64,000 nt of DNA from CAIYTF01 sp963664845 (GTDB lineage Bacteria; Bacteroidota; Ignavibacteria; Ignavibacteriales; Ignavibacteriaceae). This document shows positions 24,618 through 31,922 of the stretch, piece by piece (within the stretch, counting starts at the first letter, position 1; the number at the start of each line of letters is the position of its first letter). The notes below the pieces were generated by a model. That model worked only from the letters and a program-made list of their open reading frames with translations, was not told the DNA's origin and made no database searches. The DNA is taken from the NCBI GenBank assembly GCA_963664845.1, contig OY761615.1, positions 4,278,001 through 4,342,000 of the forward strand, written 5' to 3'. Made by a program: the position numbers and the translations under genes.

Positions 24618-26120
24618 ATGATGGGACTCGACCTTCAAAAAATACTGCAACTCTTCCTATATGACCGGCATGACAGGTTCATGCTCGATTCCTCATTTTT
24701 CTTTTTTCTGTTCATGGGTGTTCTCTTATTCCTTTTCCTGGCCAATAACGACAAGAAACTGCGCTATTTCATCCTTACCGGCTTCTCCTTTTTCTTCTAC
24801 TATCGCAGCGGTGGATATCTTCCCCTGGTCCTCCTTGCCTCGGCAGTGATTAATTTTTCTCTCGGCAAGAGGCTGCTTAGCAATACCTCGGACAAAGCAA
24901 AACAACTGTGGCTTGCTGCCGGTGTTGTTGCCAACGTGGCCTTGCTGGGCTATTTCAAATACGCCAATTTCTTTCTGCAAAACATTGCCGATTTGAAGCA
25001 TCAGCAATTTGAACCGCTTACCATTATTGTGCCCATCGGTATCTCCTATTTCACGTTCAAGGCCATGAGCTATTTGTTCGACATATATTACGGAAGTCTT
25101 GAAGAGGAGTACACGTTCTCCGATTTCCTTTTATATCTCTTGTTTTTCCCCGCTGTTATGCTGGGCCCCATCGATAAAGCCAGAAATTTTCTGCCACAGG
25201 TTAATGCTGACTATGCGCTCAGTAAAGAAGATGTCGGAATCGGTGTATACCGCATTATGCTCGGACTTATTAAGAAGATTGTGATCGCTGATTATATTTG
25301 GATAGTGTTTAATCCAATCCTTGATACACCAGAAAAATACACAGGCGTCGAGATCGTGATTGCGATTTATGCCGTTGCCATAAAGTTGTATTGTGAGTTT
25401 TCCGGATATACTGATATCGGTATAGGGATTGCCCGGCTGATGGGATTCCGTTTGACGGAGAACTTTAACTTTCCCTATAAAGCTAAAAGTGTTGCCGAGT
25501 TTTGGCGGCGGTGGCACATGTCCCTCACCCAATGGATACAGGAATATCTCTTTACTCCCATGCAGTTCTCTCTGCGGCACCTCAAACTGATTGGCAACGT
25601 CATGGCCGTGATTATTGCCTTCTTGCTCTGCGGCATGTGGCATGGGTCAAGCTGGAACTTTATCATTTGGGGAACACTGCACGGTTTTTATATGGGCTTC
25701 GCGATGCTTATCAAGAAACCCAAAGAGTATATCTATAAGGTCACCAGGTTTGAAAAAATAGTTAAAACAAAAGCCTGGGGCGTTGTGCAGGTTATCATCA
25801 CCTTCCATTTGGTCACCTTTGCCTGGATATTTTTTAATACACCATCGCTGGAGAGCGTTGGGAAGGTTTATTCGCAAATTACCACGTTCTTTAAGCCAAT
25901 GGTATTTTCGCAGTTTATTGCTGCTTACCCGCAGGTAATGATTGTTCTGGTTGCCGGGTATGTGTTGCATTTTACCCCGAAGATCGTCAACGAAAAACTT
26001 GAAGCATTTGTCATCCGTATGCCCCTTATAATCCAGGCGCAGATGCTGGCATTGGTTATTTGGTTTGTTACCCAATTCAGGTTTGCCGATTCGTTTCCCC
26101 CGACGTATTTTAACTTTTAA
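24618..26120 (+). CDS. MBOAT-family membrane O-acyltransferase (AlgI/DltB-like)
   Basis: 500 residues with about ten or more membrane segments. The two invariant MBOAT signatures are present: 'VAEFWRRWHMSL' (His300) and 'LLCGMWHGSSWNF' with catalytic His342. Other AlgI-type landmarks are 'VPIGISYFTFKAMSYLFDIYYG', 'FFPAVMLGPIDKA' and 'YCEFSGYTDIGIGIARLMGF'. Such proteins move an acyl group from a cytoplasmic donor across the membrane to a periplasmic glycan or partner SGNH protein. The N-terminus 'MMGLDLQKILQLFLYD' fits Bacteroidota homologues, so the ATG pair 24618/24621 is kept although the Shine-Dalgarno site is weak. It lies 189 bases after the ACP gene, the only sizeable gap in the cassette. 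Confidence 0.92.
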   Translation: MMGLDLQKILQLFLYDRHDRFMLDSSFFFFLFMGVLLFLFLANNDKKLRYFILTGFSFFFYYRSGGYLPLVLLASAVINFSLGKRLLSNTSDKAKQLWLAAGVVANVALLGYFKYANFFLQNIADLKHQQFEPLTIIVPIGISYFTFKAMSYLFDIYYGSLEEEYTFSDFLLYLLFFPAVMLGPIDKARNFLPQVNADYALSKEDVGIGVYRIMLGLIKKIVIADYIWIVFNPILDTPEKYTGVEIVIAIYAVAIKLYCEFSGYTDIGIGIARLMGFRLTENFNFPYKAKSVAEFWRRWHMSLTQWIQEYLFTPMQFSLRHLKLIGNVMAVIIAFLLCGMWHGSSWNFIIWGTLHGFYMGFAMLIKKPKEYIYKVTRFEKIVKTKAWGVVQVIITFHLVTFAWIFFNTPSLESVGKVYSQITTFFKPMVFSQFIAAYPQVMIVLVAGYVLHFTPKIVNEKLEAFVIRMPLIIQAQMLALVIWFVTQFRFADSFPPTYFNF

Positions 26121-26794
26121 TTATCGTCATTTGTTGGGTTCGAAGTGTCTGGAACGAGCGCCATATGGTTATGAGCGGGTGCTTTTTCCGGAGATAGACT
26201 ATTGATCGATAACGAACCTGAAACCGGATCAATTTACTTTAACATAAGTGACCAGGCATTTGAACGGAAAGCCTCAAATGCTTGTTTATATGAAGATATG
26301 TACCCGATTGCACGGGAAAGGAGGGTTTGCAACCCGGATGACTGGAATTACTCATTTTGTAAGGATACTGCTGCTACCCGGAAAATTTAAAACCCTCACT
26401 CTAATCTTCTCCCAAAGGGTAATGGTATCAATTTACTGGCAGTACTTAATACTCGAGAAATAAAAGCCCTCACCCTAACCCTCTCCCGAAGGGCGAGGGA
26501 ACAGAAGGGCCGCATTATTGGCGGCTAAAAGTATTGCAGCAATGATATTTGGAAATGGGAGTCTCCAATGGACTTATGCAGGTTTTGTTAAGCTGTGACC
26601 AGTACCAAAGGGAGAGGGAATAGACATGCCATAAAAACTATGGAGTTATAAAGTACGAAATGATAAGTGGTGTTGTGAGGTGGGGGCATTTGGTGTGTTG
26701 GGGATGAGGGTTTTGAACAAGCGTAATGGAAAATAAAGATAAGAACAGATTCGATCTCAATATCATATTGACATTAAGCTGAAAGGTTGTTTCT
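26121..26794. other. repeat-bearing gap upstream of the DUF559 gene
   Basis: 674 bases without a convincing gene; the frame 26202-26390 has no recognisable family. It contains 'CCCTCACCCTAACCCTCTCC'-type repeats at 26393-26423 (degenerate) and 26467-26500 (good copy) and a half copy near 26605-26625. AAAGG before 26795 is the Shine-Dalgarno site of the endonuclease gene. Confidence 0.6.
26467..26500. repeat. GC-rich interspersed repeat, left copy
   Basis: Begins CCCTCACCCTAACCCTCTCC and continues into a CCCTCTCCC-GAA-GGGCGAGGG hairpin. This repeat type is found in unrelated bacteria between genes. Similar sequences in opposite orientation lie at 27308-27347, so the DUF559 gene is bracketed by inverted copies. 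Confidence 0.7.
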
Positions 26795-27211
26795 ATGGGT
26801 ATTTTTGTATCGGAAGGGTTAAGGCAAGTTGCAGTAGCACAATCCAGAGAATTGAGGAAAATACAGACCATAGCTGAAAAAACGCTCTGGGATCAATTAA
26901 AAGAGAAAAAATTTTGTGAGTTGAAAGTAAGGAGACAGCATCCGGTTTTTTATGAAGATAATTTTCGAACTTCGTTCTTCATAGCTGATTTTTATATTTA
27001 CAGTAAAAAGCTTATAATTGAGGTGGATGGCGAAATACACAAACATCGAAATGTGTACGATTCAAAACGTGATCAAATTCTCAGAAATCTGGGATATAAT
27101 ATTATTCATATTAGGAATGACGAAATATTTTCGGATATAAAAAATGTCTTATCAGAACTGAGGCTATTTATTGAAAGCATACAAGTGAGAGAAGATAATG
27201 AGTCTGATTAG
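26795..27211 (+). CDS. DUF559 endonuclease-like protein
   Basis: 138 residues. The PDDEXK/Vsr-like core is clear: 'FIADFYIYSKKLIIEVDGEIH' (Asp, then Glu-Val-Asp; split across two strands) and 'RDQILRNLGYNIIHIRNDEIF'. The N-terminal part 'EKTLWDQLKEKKFCELKVRRQHPV' matches the family's 'LW..LR......K.RRQ.P' block. DUF559 proteins are predicted nicking or mismatch-type endonucleases with no settled role. AAAGG precedes ATG 26795. The gene sits alone between inverted GC-rich repeats and is AT-rich compared with neighbours, consistent with mobility. Confidence 0.85.
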   Translation: MGIFVSEGLRQVAVAQSRELRKIQTIAEKTLWDQLKEKKFCELKVRRQHPVFYEDNFRTSFFIADFYIYSKKLIIEVDGEIHKHRNVYDSKRDQILRNLGYNIIHIRNDEIFSDIKNVLSELRLFIESIQVREDNESD

Positions 27212-27307
27212 CGCTTGGAAATGACGTATTCCGAGTAGAGTTTTAACCCTAATCTTGCATTAGGAAATATGCATAATCAATAGCTGACATAAGTATCAAG
27301 TATTACG

Positions 27308-27347
27308 CCCTCCCTCGCCCTCTGGGAGAGGGAATGAGGGTGAGGGC
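27308..27347. repeat. GC-rich interspersed repeat, right copy (inverted relative to 26467)
   Basis: Reads CCCTCCCTCGCCCTCTGGGA then GAGGGAATGAGGGTGAGGGC, i.e. the reverse complement orientation of the 26467-26500 repeat plus its hairpin partner. Further partial copies follow at about 27655-27682 and 27786-27818. Confidence 0.7.
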
Positions 27348-27800
27348 CTTAGTCTTAATAAGTTCATGTACTTATACGAAAAGTTAGTTGCTATTGCATT
27401 TTTCGGGTTTTAAAGAATCGCTTAAGTTTTAGCAGGTTCAAAAGCTCCTAACCTTCGGGTATTGGTGTCAACTTAGTATACAAATGCTATGCCTGTCATT
27501 GCGAGGAGTCATCGACGAAGTGCCTCATCCCGTGTGCGGGGCAATCTCAAATCTATAATATGGCACTCTGCCAGGTTAATGTGTGAGATTGCTTCTCCCG
27601 CGAGAACGCGGGATCGCAATGACTACCTTGGGTCGTTAAGTTGACACCATTGTCCGAAAGGCGAGGGAATGAGGGTGAGGGCCTTAGTCTTAATAAATTC
27701 ATGTACTTATACGAAAAGTTAGTTGCTATTGCATTTTTCGGGTTTTAAAGAAGCGCTTAAGTTTTAGCAGGTTCAAAGGCTCCTGCCCTTTGGGAGAGGA
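27331..27800. repeat. 148-bp tandem repeat split by a MITE
   Basis: The segment beginning GGAATGAGGGTGAGGGCC at 27331 recurs at 27666, with about 115 nearly identical following bases ('TACGAAAAGTTAGTTGCTAT', 'GCATTTTTCGGGTTTTAAAG', 'TTTTAGCAGGTTCAAA'). The offset is 335 bases. Subtracting the 187-bp inserted element leaves a 148-bp period. The duplication therefore predates the insertion. Confidence 0.8.
27463..27649. mobile_element. MITE-like element, family A (187 bp)
   Basis: Bounded by TGGTGTCAACTTA (27463-27475) and its exact reverse complement (27637-27649), the same ends as the 13978-14208 element. The interior has a different body containing 'TGTCATTGCGAGGAG' near the left and 'GGGATCGCAATGAC' near the right, themselves partly inverted. 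It interrupts a tandem repeat cleanly, which is the best evidence in this window that the family really moves. No coding capacity and no obvious target-site duplication. Confidence 0.8.
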
Positions 27801-28006
27801 GAAATAAAGGCGAGGGGCCTGCAGTGAGCCGGATAATATATGGCTCTTTTGTTAGTTCTTTTTCTCTTTGAGATGAGCATGGAATGAGAGTTATGAAGGT
27901 TTTCAATAGAATATGAGAGCTGGAGTTTAGATCCGTATACAACAAGGAGCGAAGTCCCCTGTACTGACTTCACCAATACACCATTAAAATGATTTGAGTA
28001 ACAATT

Positions 28007-29035
28007 ATGAAACATACTTTAACCCTCATACCCGGTGACGGAATTGGGCCGGAAATAACGGCTGTTGCCGTCGACGTTATTAAACACGCAGGCGTTGAAA
28101 TTGACTGGGATATCCAGGAAGCAGGTGTCACCGCGCTCGACAAATATCGTGACCCGCTTCCGCAATCGGTCATCGATTCTATCGCCCGCAACAAAGTGGC
28201 GTTAAAAGGCCCCCTGATGACCCCCATCGGAAAGGGCTTCAGGAGCGTGAATGTTGCTCTTCGCAAAGAGTTTGAACTCTATGTTAATCAGCGCCCTGCA
28301 AAAACATTCAAGGGAATAAAATCGCTGTATTTTGACTCAATTGATATACTCATCTTCCGCGAAAACCTCGAAGAGTTCTATTCCGGCATCGAACACTATA
28401 TCGACAGCAGCCGCACAGCCGCCGAGACCATAGGCATTATCACCCGACGTGGTTCAGAACGGATCATCCGTTATGCGTTTGAATACGCGAAGAAATTTGG
28501 GCGGAAGAAAATAACCCTCGTGCACAAGGCAAACATTCTCAAATATACCGGCGGCCTGTTCCTTGATATTGGAAAAGAACTGGCGCTTGAATATCCTGAA
28601 GTGGCGTTCTCGGATAAAATTGTGGATAACATGGCCATGCAAATGGTGATGAATCCCCATCAGTTTGATGTTATTGTCACCACTAACCTTTTTGGCGATA
28701 TACTCTCCGATCTTGCATCTGGACTGGTGGGCGGATTGGGTTTGGCCCCCGGGGCAAACATAGGTGACGGCATTGGCATTTTTGAAGCAGTGCACGGTTC
28801 AGCGCCCGATATCGCCGGGCAGAATGTGGCAAATCCCTGCGCGGTCATTCTTGGCGCTGTGATGATGTTGGAATACCTTGGCGAAATTGAAGCTGCGAGA
28901 AAAATTGAAAAAGCGGTAGCCAACGTAATTGAAAAAGGCGAGTTCCTCACCCGGGACCTGAACAAAGAAAATTATGTCGGCACAAAGGAAATGGGCCATG
29001 CGTTAATGAATGAATTGGATAAGTTGATTCTATGA
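28007..29035 (+). CDS. NAD-dependent isocitrate dehydrogenase (isocitrate/isopropylmalate dehydrogenase family)
   Basis: 342 residues. Beta-decarboxylating dehydrogenase landmarks: 'LIPGDGIGPEIT', the substrate segment 'GKGFRSVNVALRKEF' (Ser and Arg cluster for the tricarboxylate), 'IFRENLEEFYSGIEH', 'VHKANILKYTGGLF', the metal-binding 'NLFGDILSDLASGLVGGLG' and the coenzyme loop 'EAVHGSAPDIAGQNVANP'. The Ser-Arg substrate block fits isocitrate or homoisocitrate rather than isopropylmalate, and the short length fits the NAD-linked IDH3-like type. Role: TCA cycle, isocitrate to 2-oxoglutarate. Its stop overlaps the MFS gene by four bases (ATGA). Confidence 0.85.
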   Translation: MKHTLTLIPGDGIGPEITAVAVDVIKHAGVEIDWDIQEAGVTALDKYRDPLPQSVIDSIARNKVALKGPLMTPIGKGFRSVNVALRKEFELYVNQRPAKTFKGIKSLYFDSIDILIFRENLEEFYSGIEHYIDSSRTAAETIGIITRRGSERIIRYAFEYAKKFGRKKITLVHKANILKYTGGLFLDIGKELALEYPEVAFSDKIVDNMAMQMVMNPHQFDVIVTTNLFGDILSDLASGLVGGLGLAPGANIGDGIGIFEAVHGSAPDIAGQNVANPCAVILGAVMMLEYLGEIEAARKIEKAVANVIEKGEFLTRDLNKENYVGTKEMGHALMNELDKLIL

Positions 29036-30219
29036 GAAAAAATCTTCCGCTGACCCTGATCTTTATTGTTGTTTTTGTTGATCTGCTCGGTTTTGGTATT
29101 CTGATACCCATACTTCCCACGTTCACCAAGGTTGAATTGCATTGCCCTGAATCCTATGTGGGAATTGCTATTGCAATCTATTCTCTGGTACAATTCCTGT
29201 TCAATCCTGTATTCGGGACACTGTCCGATCGCCATGGAAGAAGGAAGATCATCCTGTTTACTCTTTTCCTGAATGCCATAGGGTATCTCATATTTGCCTA
29301 TACACACAGTTTTGCCATGCTCATTCTCTCCAGAGTGGTTGCCGGGCTGGGCGGCAGCAGCATTGGTGTAGCTCAGGCTTATATTTCTGATGTTACCACA
29401 AAGGCCGAGCGTTCCAAGGGTATGGGAATGATCGGTGTGGCCTTCGGACTCGGGTTCGTTTTCGGTCCCATCATAGGCGGTCTCTTATCAAAATATGGAT
29501 ATGAGGTAACCGGGTTTGCAAGTGCCGGATTCTCACTTCTGGCCTTGACCTTCAGTTTCTTCTATTTACCTGAATCAAAAAATTTCGCTGTTACCGATGC
29601 TCCGGTTCCTGAAGCCAAACGAAAGCTTATCAATCCCCAGGCCTTTAAACAGGTTTTCAGCAACCCAACTTTAACAGTTGTTATTATATTATTTTTTATC
29701 ATTACTTTCTCCATTGCGAACATATATGGAACATTCGCGTTGCTGGGAACTGTGCACTATCATTTCACCAATCAGCAGAACGGGTACATATTTGGCGTTG
29801 TCGGGTTGGTCTCTGCCGCTATTCAGGGAGGTATGATTGGCCGATTGAGTAAACGTTTCACCGACGTGAAGCTGATAACAATGGGTTCCGTATTCATGAT
29901 GCTGGGGCTTGCGTTTTTGCCTTATGGGGTCAATTTTTGGGGAGTTGTCCTTGTCACAGTAGTTCTCTCAATCGGAACAGGTATTGTATCTCCGGTATTG
30001 CTCAGCCTTGTTTCGAAAGTTTCACCGGAAGGGGAACAGGGATTAACGCTTGGAGTGAACCAATCCATGTCGGCCTTTGCCCGCATGCTGGGGCCTCTTT
30101 GGGGCGGATTTGCCTTTCAATTTTTAGGCTATCAGATTCCCTTTCTGACAGGAGCCGTACTTACTTTTTTTATTTTTCTATACTGTGCTTCTTTTTTATC
30201 CAAGCACGTCGCCCATTAA
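29032..30219 (+). CDS. MFS transporter, TetA-like drug:H+ antiporter family
   Basis: 395 residues with about twelve membrane helices. The N-terminal helix has 'FVDLLGFGILIPILPTF' and the loop 2-3 motif A is 'GTLSDRHGRRKII', both typical of TetA/DHA1 exporters. 'GFVFGPIIGGLLSKYG' in helix 5 is the antiporter motif C. The substrate is unknown. It is coupled to the isocitrate dehydrogenase gene by a 4-base overlap and followed by a dus gene 24 bases later. The functional relation to either neighbour is not evident. Confidence 0.88.
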   Translation: MRKNLPLTLIFIVVFVDLLGFGILIPILPTFTKVELHCPESYVGIAIAIYSLVQFLFNPVFGTLSDRHGRRKIILFTLFLNAIGYLIFAYTHSFAMLILSRVVAGLGGSSIGVAQAYISDVTTKAERSKGMGMIGVAFGLGFVFGPIIGGLLSKYGYEVTGFASAGFSLLALTFSFFYLPESKNFAVTDAPVPEAKRKLINPQAFKQVFSNPTLTVVIILFFIITFSIANIYGTFALLGTVHYHFTNQQNGYIFGVVGLVSAAIQGGMIGRLSKRFTDVKLITMGSVFMMLGLAFLPYGVNFWGVVLVTVVLSIGTGIVSPVLLSLVSKVSPEGEQGLTLGVNQSMSAFARMLGPLWGGFAFQFLGYQIPFLTGAVLTFFIFLYCASFLSKHVAH

Positions 30220-30243
30220 ACCCCGGAAGAACTGAAGCACCAC

Positions 30244-31329
30244 ATGTTTACTTTTTCTAACATTTCAATTGATAAAGGCCTCTTCCTGGCACCGATGGAA
30301 GATATCACGGATATTTCTTTCCGCCTGGTGTGCAGAAGATTGGGCGCTGATTTTGTTTTCACGGAGTTCGTGAATTCTGAGGGCCTGGTACGTGGATCGG
30401 AGAAGACACACAAAAAACTGGAGATCTGCGATGAAGAGCGTCCGGTTGGTATCCAGATCTATGGCAGCAGCATCGAATCAATGCTGGGAGCAGCACGGAT
30501 TGCAGAATTGCAGAATCCCGAAGTTATTGATATTAACTGTGGCTGCTGGGTTAAAGGTGTTGTGGGATGCGGCGCCGGGGCAGCAATGCTCAAAGATCCC
30601 GAACTGATGCAGCGGATGGTTGGCGAAGTCGTTAAATCCGTTTCTGTTCCTGTCAGCGTTAAAACGCGGATCGGGTGGGACAGCAACAACATTGTAATTG
30701 AAGATGTTGCAAAACGGCTGGAAGATGTAGGCGTTGCCTATCTTACGGTACATTGCCGCACCCGTGTGCAGGGCCATAACGGCGATGCCGACTGGAGCTG
30801 GATAGAAAAAATTAAAAACGTGGTTTCCATTCCGATCGTGTTGAATGGCGGCATTATGACTCCCGACGATGTGGTGAGAGCATTTAAAGAAACACCTGCC
30901 GATGCACTCATGATCGCCCGCGGAGCCATCGGTAATCCATGGATGTTTTCGCAGGCAAAGGCTTTGTTGCGAAATGAGGTGCCTGAAGAGATTACATTTG
31001 GCAAACGGATTGCCTTTTGTTTGGAGCACCTGCGTCTTGCTATACCTATCAAAGGTGAACGACGGGCGGTTATCGAACACAGGAAATTCTATACCGGCTA
31101 TTTGAAAGGACTGCGCAATGCTTCCAAAATACGTGCGCAAATAATGGAACTCTACGATTATCAGAACGTTGCTGAATTGCTGCACAAATACATTAATGAG
31201 CTCCGGCAATTTGAAGCGGAAACTGCTGCCTTGGGCAAACCACCTTTCTCCGGGCACAATCTGCCGGAGGGTATTATGCCTTCTGTCCAAACCGAATCTG
31301 TAAAAAATGCTGCTGAGCAAATGAATTGA
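30244..31329 (+). CDS. dusB: tRNA-dihydrouridine synthase (DusB-like)
   Basis: FMN enzyme reducing uridine to dihydrouridine in tRNA D-loops. 361 residues. Visible: 'LAPMEDITDISFRLVCRRLG', 'PVGIQIYGSS', 'VIDINCGCWVKGVVGCGAGA' containing the catalytic Cys of the N-x-G-C motif, 'VKTRIGWD', 'LTVHCRTRVQGHNGDADW' and the FMN phosphate loop 'VLNGGI'. The residue after the catalytic Cys is Trp instead of the usual Pro (GCPV in most family members), a small oddity in the active-site loop. The C-terminal helical domain is complete. Overlaps the next gene by four bases. Confidence 0.9.
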   Translation: MFTFSNISIDKGLFLAPMEDITDISFRLVCRRLGADFVFTEFVNSEGLVRGSEKTHKKLEICDEERPVGIQIYGSSIESMLGAARIAELQNPEVIDINCGCWVKGVVGCGAGAAMLKDPELMQRMVGEVVKSVSVPVSVKTRIGWDSNNIVIEDVAKRLEDVGVAYLTVHCRTRVQGHNGDADWSWIEKIKNVVSIPIVLNGGIMTPDDVVRAFKETPADALMIARGAIGNPWMFSQAKALLRNEVPEEITFGKRIAFCLEHLRLAIPIKGERRAVIEHRKFYTGYLKGLRNASKIRAQIMELYDYQNVAELLHKYINELRQFEAETAALGKPPFSGHNLPEGIMPSVQTESVKNAAEQMN

Positions 31330-31922
31330 ACAGAGCTGCGCTGCCCGCGCTTTCAGCGCGGGTGATCTCAAATGTATTTCTTCCTCCTTTTGTACTCTGC
31401 TTTTCCTTCATTAAGACGGTTCTTGCACGGGAAACCACACCCTCATCCATTCCCGTTTTCATTATTGCCGGATGCCTCCTCCTGGTTGTTCTGCCTATCG
31501 CGTTTTTTATTGGCCTCATGAAACTTGACAAAGTCTCCGATCAGGATGCAATGGAACGGACGGAGAGAACACTTCCCTATCTGTTCGGTATAATTTTGAT
31601 GGTGACGGGACTTGGGTTTCTGTTATATCAACACGCGGCAGTGCCCGTGGTTCAGAACTGGATATCCATCTTTCTGAGCATTGTATTTGTGCTTCTTATC
31701 AATCTGCGTTGGAAGATCAGCGCGCATTTATGCAGTTTTACTGTGGCTTTTTGCAGTCTGGGCGCTGGTGTTGATGCACGTTGGTTTGGTGTCCTGCTTC
31801 TTGCACCCGTTCTGGGATGGTCGCGCATTCTTCTTAAATCCCATACCGTCATGCAGGTTGTTGCGGGCATCTTGTTGGGTATTGCTCTTTCATCAATATC
31901 ATTTGGAGTAGTTAATCTGTAA
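31326..31922 (+). CDS. PAP2-like membrane protein
   Basis: 198 residues, five or six hydrophobic helices. The C-terminal half keeps a degraded PAP2 phosphatase pattern: 'WKISAHLCSFTVAF' in place of the PSGH motif and 'GWSRILLKSHTVMQVVAGILLG' in place of SRxxxxxHxxxD. Ser-Arg and His remain but the final Asp is replaced by Gln. This form is commonly annotated as PAP2 family in Bacteroidota; lipid phosphatase activity is uncertain. TTG 31326 is taken as start because it overlaps the dus stop and no better codon precedes it. Followed directly by polX (ATG overlaps the stop). Confidence 0.65.
   Translation: MNRAALPALSARVISNVFLPPFVLCFSFIKTVLARETTPSSIPVFIIAGCLLLVVLPIAFFIGLMKLDKVSDQDAMERTERTLPYLFGIILMVTGLGFLLYQHAAVPVVQNWISIFLSIVFVLLINLRWKISAHLCSFTVAFCSLGAGVDARWFGVLLLAPVLGWSRILLKSHTVMQVVAGILLGIALSSISFGVVNL

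Noticed and set aside
26202..26390. 62-codon open frame after the MBOAT gene
   Set aside because: No family resemblance and it runs into repeat sequence; probably chance.
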